Assembly: GCA_021850745.1 (NCBI GenBank)
Contig: JAJZKX010000043.1
Location: 1-9,888 of the forward strand
DNA: 9,888 bases
Reading direction: 5' to 3'
DNA from: Thermoplasmata archaeon
Lineage (GTDB): Archaea; Thermoplasmatota; Thermoplasmata; Thermoplasmatales; Thermoplasmataceae
The translations under genes were made by a program, and so were the position numbers. Under the pieces are notes generated by a model that saw only the letters and a program-made list of their open reading frames with translations, ran no database searches and was not told the origin of the DNA. This document shows, in pieces, positions 6,900 to 9,888 of this stretch (the stretch's first letter is position 1; each line of letters begins with the position of its first letter).

Positions 6900-7872
6900 T
6901 ATGCATGGCAACGAGATAAAGTGGAAGAGGCGCAGTTCCAGGAAAGCAAGGGATATTGCAGCTAGGATACTTGGTTACCTAGCGCTTGGATTCATGCTTG
7001 CCATTCTGGTTTCCATTTTCGCCTACATAATCAAAGGTGGTGCAGCCGCAGTCAGCTGGAACATCCTTACAACTTACGGAAACACCTCTGACGGAGGAGT
7101 ACTAAACGGAATCATCGGTACATGGGAACTTGTGGGGATGGGGTTGCTCTTCTCCCTTATTCCCGGGGTATTTGGGGCAATATACCTCACCCAGTCAGTC
7201 TCCAGAAAGCATGTAGCAGATGCCATGAGGCTGTTCACGGATGTCCTAACCAGTGTGCCATCCATTGTAATAGGGCTTTTCGGCTACTTAGTGCTGGTGA
7301 TAAAGTTCAACCTTGGGTATTCCCTGGTTGCCGGTGGACTGGCCCTGGGTATCATGATGCTCCCCTACATAATGAGAATCACGGAGATGTCATTCAGGAA
7401 CATACAGAGGGAACAGGTAATGAATGCCTATGCACTTGGCGCCGACAACGTGAATGTTACCACAAGGATTCTGTTGCCACAGGCAAGTGCAGGAATCCTC
7501 TCAGGGATACTGCTGGCAATCAGCATTGCAGCGGGAGAAACTGCACAGCTACTTTACACAGCAAGTTTCAACAGCGCAGGCCTGCCATCTGGACTGACAC
7601 ACTCACCGGTTGGTTACCTGACGTACTTTGTGTGGAACGGCATCAACCAGCCTTCCGCGTATGCACACAATCTTGCATTCATATCTGCTATGATCCTCAT
7701 CATTAGCGTGACTGTGCTCATATTAATCTCAAAGTACGAGGATGTTGTGGGAAGACTGCTCCGCAGGATACTTGGACCGCTGGGAGTCATCCTCAACAGG
7801 GTATTTGTTGAAGCACCATCGGAAAAAGAAGATAAAGGAACATCAAAGGGTGAAAAGAAATGGAAAAAATAG
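6886..7872 (+). CDS. pstA: Phosphate ABC transporter permease PstA
   Basis: A 328-residue permease and the second half of the channel. A basic cytoplasmic N-terminus (KWKRRSSRKAR, 12-22) precedes helix 1 (about 28-50). Further helices lie at about 75-102, 117-140, 145-165, 200-225 and 263-282. The EAA loop is at about 177-204 (QVMNAYALGADNVNVTTRIL then LPQASAGI), followed by AAGETA (215-220), the PstA counterpart of the ALGET motif. The C-terminus adds a charged, lysine-rich tail of about 20 residues after 'VFVEA', likely cytoplasmic; I know of no role for it. The gene overlaps pstC by 14 bases and pstB by 13, indicating tight translational coupling and equal subunit supply. It ends with TAG. 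Confidence 0.92.
   Translation: MINSDMHGNEIKWKRRSSRKARDIAARILGYLALGFMLAILVSIFAYIIKGGAAAVSWNILTTYGNTSDGGVLNGIIGTWELVGMGLLFSLIPGVFGAIYLTQSVSRKHVADAMRLFTDVLTSVPSIVIGLFGYLVLVIKFNLGYSLVAGGLALGIMMLPYIMRITEMSFRNIQREQVMNAYALGADNVNVTTRILLPQASAGILSGILLAISIAAGETAQLLYTASFNSAGLPSGLTHSPVGYLTYFVWNGINQPSAYAHNLAFISAMILIISVTVLILISKYEDVVGRLLRRILGPLGVILNRVFVEAPSEKEDKGTSKGEKKWKK
7848..7853 (+). promoter_or_regulatory. Shine-Dalgarno for pstB, inside the end of pstA
   Basis: GGGTGA lies six bases before the ATG at 7860, within the lysine-rich end of pstA. It supports the overlapping start of pstB. Confidence 0.5.
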
Positions 7873-8606
7873 TTGAAATCAGGGACCTCAAAGTGGACGC
7901 AGGCAAAAAGGAAATCATCAAAGGCCTGGACATGGACATATACGCAAACAGGGTAAACACAATTGTGGGCCCCTCAGGGGGAGGCAAAAGCACACTCCTC
8001 AGGTGCCTCAATCGATTAACCGATCTGGAACCTGGCTTAAAGGTCAACGGAAAAGTTACTTTCCAGGGAAAGGACCTTAAGGATTATGATGACGTTGAAC
8101 TCAGAAGGGAAATAGGGATGGTCTTCCAGAGGCCAAATCCGTTCCCAATGTCCATATACGACAACGTTGCCTTCGGGCTTAGGCTTCAGGCCAAGGTCAG
8201 CAAGAGCGTCATTGATGCTATGGTCAGGGATGCGCTTGAGGAAGTTGGCCTCTACGATGAAGTGAAGGACAACCTCAAGCGACAGGCAAGCACCCTCTCA
8301 GGAGGACAGCAGCAGAGGCTTTGCATAGCCAGGGCACTAATCCTCAGGCCAAAAATACTCATGATGGACGAGCCCACAAGCTCACTGGACCCTGTGTCAA
8401 AAGGCAGGGTTGAGGATCTCATAAGGGGGCTCAAGGAAAAGTATACTGTCATCCTGGTTACCCATGACATGAGCCAGGCAAGGAAAGTTTCTGATTACAC
8501 GAACCTCATTTATAACGGCAAAACAGTTGCATCGAGCGAGGGGACGGAGTTTTCCGATATTGAGGATCAGGAAGTAAAAGACTACCTGGGAGAACTGGCA
8601 GAGTAA
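7860..8606 (+). CDS. pstB: Phosphate ABC transporter ATP-binding protein PstB
   Basis: A 248-residue cytoplasmic ATPase, the usual PstB length, that powers phosphate import through PstC/PstA. All ABC motifs are present: Walker A GPSGGGKST (37-45), the PstB-type Q-loop VFQRPNPFPMSIYDNVAFG (88-106), signature LSGGQQQR (146-153), Walker B ILMMDEP (166-172), D-loop SSLD (174-177) and switch His in VTHDM (His202). The 'RPNPFPMSIYDNVAFG' stretch separates PstB from other importer ATPases. It is the last gene of the operon. It ends with TAA 30 bases before the convergent cupin remnant. No phoU follows, although phoU is common after pstB in bacteria and some archaea. Confidence 0.96.
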   Translation: MEKIVEIRDLKVDAGKKEIIKGLDMDIYANRVNTIVGPSGGGKSTLLRCLNRLTDLEPGLKVNGKVTFQGKDLKDYDDVELRREIGMVFQRPNPFPMSIYDNVAFGLRLQAKVSKSVIDAMVRDALEEVGLYDEVKDNLKRQASTLSGGQQQRLCIARALILRPKILMMDEPTSSLDPVSKGRVEDLIRGLKEKYTVILVTHDMSQARKVSDYTNLIYNGKTVASSEGTEFSDIEDQEVKDYLGELAE

Positions 8607-8636
8607 CAACTTTCTCCAAACGGAAAAGCAGCTGGC

Positions 8637-8996
8637 TTAGATCCAGTGAGCGTCCAAAGTCTTAACGCTCTTTATATTTCCAGGATTCACGGTTGAAGCG
8701 GGTTCGACCAACATAACTATCGCCTCCTCAATAGCTACAGGGCAGAGTTCCACATCTCCTGGAATCACCACTGCCTCACCCTCGCTTAGTACAATAATGC
8801 TGTCTTTAAGCTCTATGTTAAGGTTGCCCCGGATCACCAGGAACATCTCATCCTCATTGTCATGATGGTGCTACTCAAACCTTCCCTTCGGCCTTGCCAG
8901 TTTAATGTGCGTGTCATTGAACTGACCAATGATTCTTGGGTGCCAGTGGCCGGAAAAGAGTTGGAACATGTCTTTTATATTTATTTTTTGAATCAT
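8637..8996 (-). pseudogene. Cupin-domain protein broken by an in-frame TAG
   Basis: Read on the minus strand from the ATG at 8996-8994, a 119-codon single-domain cupin can be followed to TAA at 8637-8639. It is interrupted at codon 42 by TAG (8873-8871). Before the stop: 'MIQKINIKDMFQLFSGHW' and 'KLARPKGRFE'. After it: 'HHHDNEDEMFLVIRGNLNIE'. Together these give cupin motif 1 (HxH...E...G), with the stop exactly where this subfamily usually has Trp before HxH, so TGG to TAG is the likely change. Motif 2 reads 'PGDVELCPVA', with Leu84 where the usual metal-ligand His is expected. Only a fragment from the ATG at 8846 could still be made, and it would lack the His cluster. Two independent defects favour a real pseudogene over a sequencing error. 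The ancestral function is unknown beyond the cupin fold. Confidence 0.75.
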
Positions 8997-9018
8997 AACA
9001 GGGAATGATTCTATCAGC

Positions 9019-9035
9019 AAATTTAATTTCCGGAA
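9019..9035 (-). promoter_or_regulatory. Promoter of the cupin gene (leaderless type) with a small palindrome
   Basis: On the minus strand AAATTAAATTT (9029-9019) is centred about 28 bases before the ATG at 8996, the spacing of a leaderless archaeal promoter. The palindrome TTCCGGAA (9028-9035) abuts it on the upstream side. The promoter appears intact although the gene is broken. Confidence 0.45.
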
Positions 9036-9170
9036 GAAACAACTACACCAACCATGTCCTTATATTCCAGTGTGCAAAAGGCATAGAAATAACTCTGTCA
9101 CCGTGAGGAATGCTATTTTGGTACCACTAAAGAGCAACATTTCACGCAACCCATTCTAGGGTTCTGGCAA

Positions 9171-9180
9171 ATGCATATTA
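9171..9180 (+). promoter_or_regulatory. TATA-like box of the PhzF-family gene
   Basis: ATGCATATTA is centred about 28 bases before the ATG at 9204, again the spacing of a leaderless transcript. There is no Shine-Dalgarno before that ATG. The rest of the 207-base divergent gap (8997-9203) shows no gene and no clear RNA. Confidence 0.4.
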
Positions 9181-9203
9181 CCTAATCCTGTTTTATCACA
9201 ATT

Positions 9204-9888
9204 ATGGCATCTATAATTCTAAATTACAGACTGGTGGACGTGTTCGCAGACTCCCCGCTGAAGGGCAACCAGCTTGCAGTATTCCTTGACACAGGAGATC
9301 TGAGTGGAGAAGAGATGCAGGTCATTGCCAGGGAAATGAACTTATCAGAGTCCGCTTTTGTATTGAATTCCAAAGGAGATGCCAATTCTCCCGGGGGGAT
9401 CAGGGTCAGAATATTCACAGTTGAGGAGGAGCTTCCTTTCGCAGGCCATCCGACATTAGGCACTTCCTTTGTGCTGCAGGAAATTCTTGGAAGAAAGGAT
9501 ATTACACTCTCCCTGAATGTAGGGAAGGTCAATGTTAGTTTTGAACCAGGTGAAATGGGATTATATGGAGAAATGATCCAGCCTGAGCCTGTATTTGGCA
9601 AGACACATAAACGGGAAGAGATCGCAGAAATTCTAAGGATTGAACCTTCGGAAATTGATGATTCCATCCCAATTGAATCCGTATCAACTGGCAACGAATT
9701 CATCATTGTTCCCCTGAAGCACCTGAAGACTCTTGAAAAAATCCAGCCAGACTTTGGCCTGATGAACGATTACATCAAGGAGCATGGGGGCCATTTCTTC
9801 TACCTTGTATCCATGGAGACTATAGACAAGAATGCCATCCTCCACGCAAGAATGATTTTCTACGGTGGAGAGGATCCTGCTACTGAAT
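9204..9888 (+). CDS. PhzF-family (phenazine biosynthesis-like) isomerase/epimerase, 3' end outside window
   Basis: The frame is open from ATG 9204 to the right edge, 228 codons, with no stop. The protein shows the PhzF layout. The N-terminal strand 'NYRLVDVFADSPLKGNQLAV' (7-26) is followed by 'REMNLSESAFVL' (43-54) with the conserved catalytic Glu49. Next comes 'LPFAGHPTLGT' (77-87) with the invariant GHPTLG. At the right edge, 'HARMIFYGGEDPATE' is the start of the EDPATG motif of the second half. The family is usually about 260-300 residues, so some 35-70 are missing. Members catalyse proton-shift isomerisation or epimerisation of small carboxylic acids; most archaeal ones have no known substrate, and no phenazine genes are present here. 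It is transcribed divergently from the cupin remnant. Close homologues are expected to begin near 'YRLVDVF', so the ATG at 9204 fits. Confidence 0.88.
   Translation, partial: MASIILNYRLVDVFADSPLKGNQLAVFLDTGDLSGEEMQVIAREMNLSESAFVLNSKGDANSPGGIRVRIFTVEEELPFAGHPTLGTSFVLQEILGRKDITLSLNVGKVNVSFEPGEMGLYGEMIQPEPVFGKTHKREEIAEILRIEPSEIDDSIPIESVSTGNEFIIVPLKHLKTLEKIQPDFGLMNDYIKEHGGHFFYLVSMETIDKNAILHARMIFYGGEDPATE

Noticed and set aside
8698..8707. GGTTCGACC, resembling a tRNA T-loop
   Set aside because: It lies within the cupin reading frame, and no acceptor, D or anticodon arms can be found around it.
9116..9130. TTTTGGTACCACTAA resembling TTTGGTAC-ATG-CCACTAA at 2792-2808
   Set aside because: The match needs a 3-base gap and has only two instances, so it is too weak to call a shared regulatory element.
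9224..9706. 160-codon open frame on the minus strand
   Set aside because: It is antisense to the PhzF-family gene, whose GHPTLG and EDPAT motifs show that the plus strand is coding.
1..9888. CRISPR arrays, transposases, integrase or attachment sites
   Set aside because: I saw no regularly spaced short repeats and no transposase or recombinase motifs. The only large repeat is the intragenic PstS duplication.

Overview
The window reads as archaeal chromosome, most likely from the Thermoplasmata (Thermoplasmatales-like). Four signs point there: AT-rich TATA-like boxes about 25-32 bases upstream of several first genes, which suggests leaderless transcripts; GGTGA-type Shine-Dalgarno sequences confined to genes inside the operon; heavy use of AGG/AGA arginine codons; and a DUF996-type membrane protein. 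The placement is inference, since there is no rRNA or other marker gene here.

Layout, left to right. (1) The 3' part of a GT4-type glycosyltransferase (2-646) runs off the left edge. (2) A 12-helix MFS-type transporter (731-1933). (3) A decayed HhH-GPD DNA-glycosylase-like gene (1959-2685), broken by a one-base frameshift and an in-frame TAG. (4) A DUF996-like membrane protein (2964-3557). (5) The main unit, a high-affinity phosphate import operon pstS-pstC-pstA-pstB (3821-8606), all on the plus strand. (6) On the minus strand and convergent with pstB, a cupin gene (8996-8637) destroyed by a TAG and lacking its second metal-ligand His. (7) Divergent from it, the first 228 codons of a PhzF-family protein (9204 onward), cut by the right edge.

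How the phosphate genes work together: PstS captures phosphate outside the cell, PstC and PstA form the membrane channel, and PstB hydrolyses ATP. pstS ends 10 bases before pstC, pstC/pstA overlap by 14 bases and pstA/pstB by 13, so translation is probably coupled. The pstS promoter region carries a perfect inverted repeat (3747-3762) beside a TATA-like box, a good candidate operator. No phoU is present in the window.

The most notable object is pstS itself. It encodes one chain with two complete phosphate-binding domains in tandem, exactly 1002 bp apart with no net indel and about 79% identical by hand count. Inside it is a 76-bp block that is identical in both copies, including every synonymous site, which suggests recent gene conversion. 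Both genes nearest the edges of the DUF996-pst block are decayed, each with an in-frame TAG.
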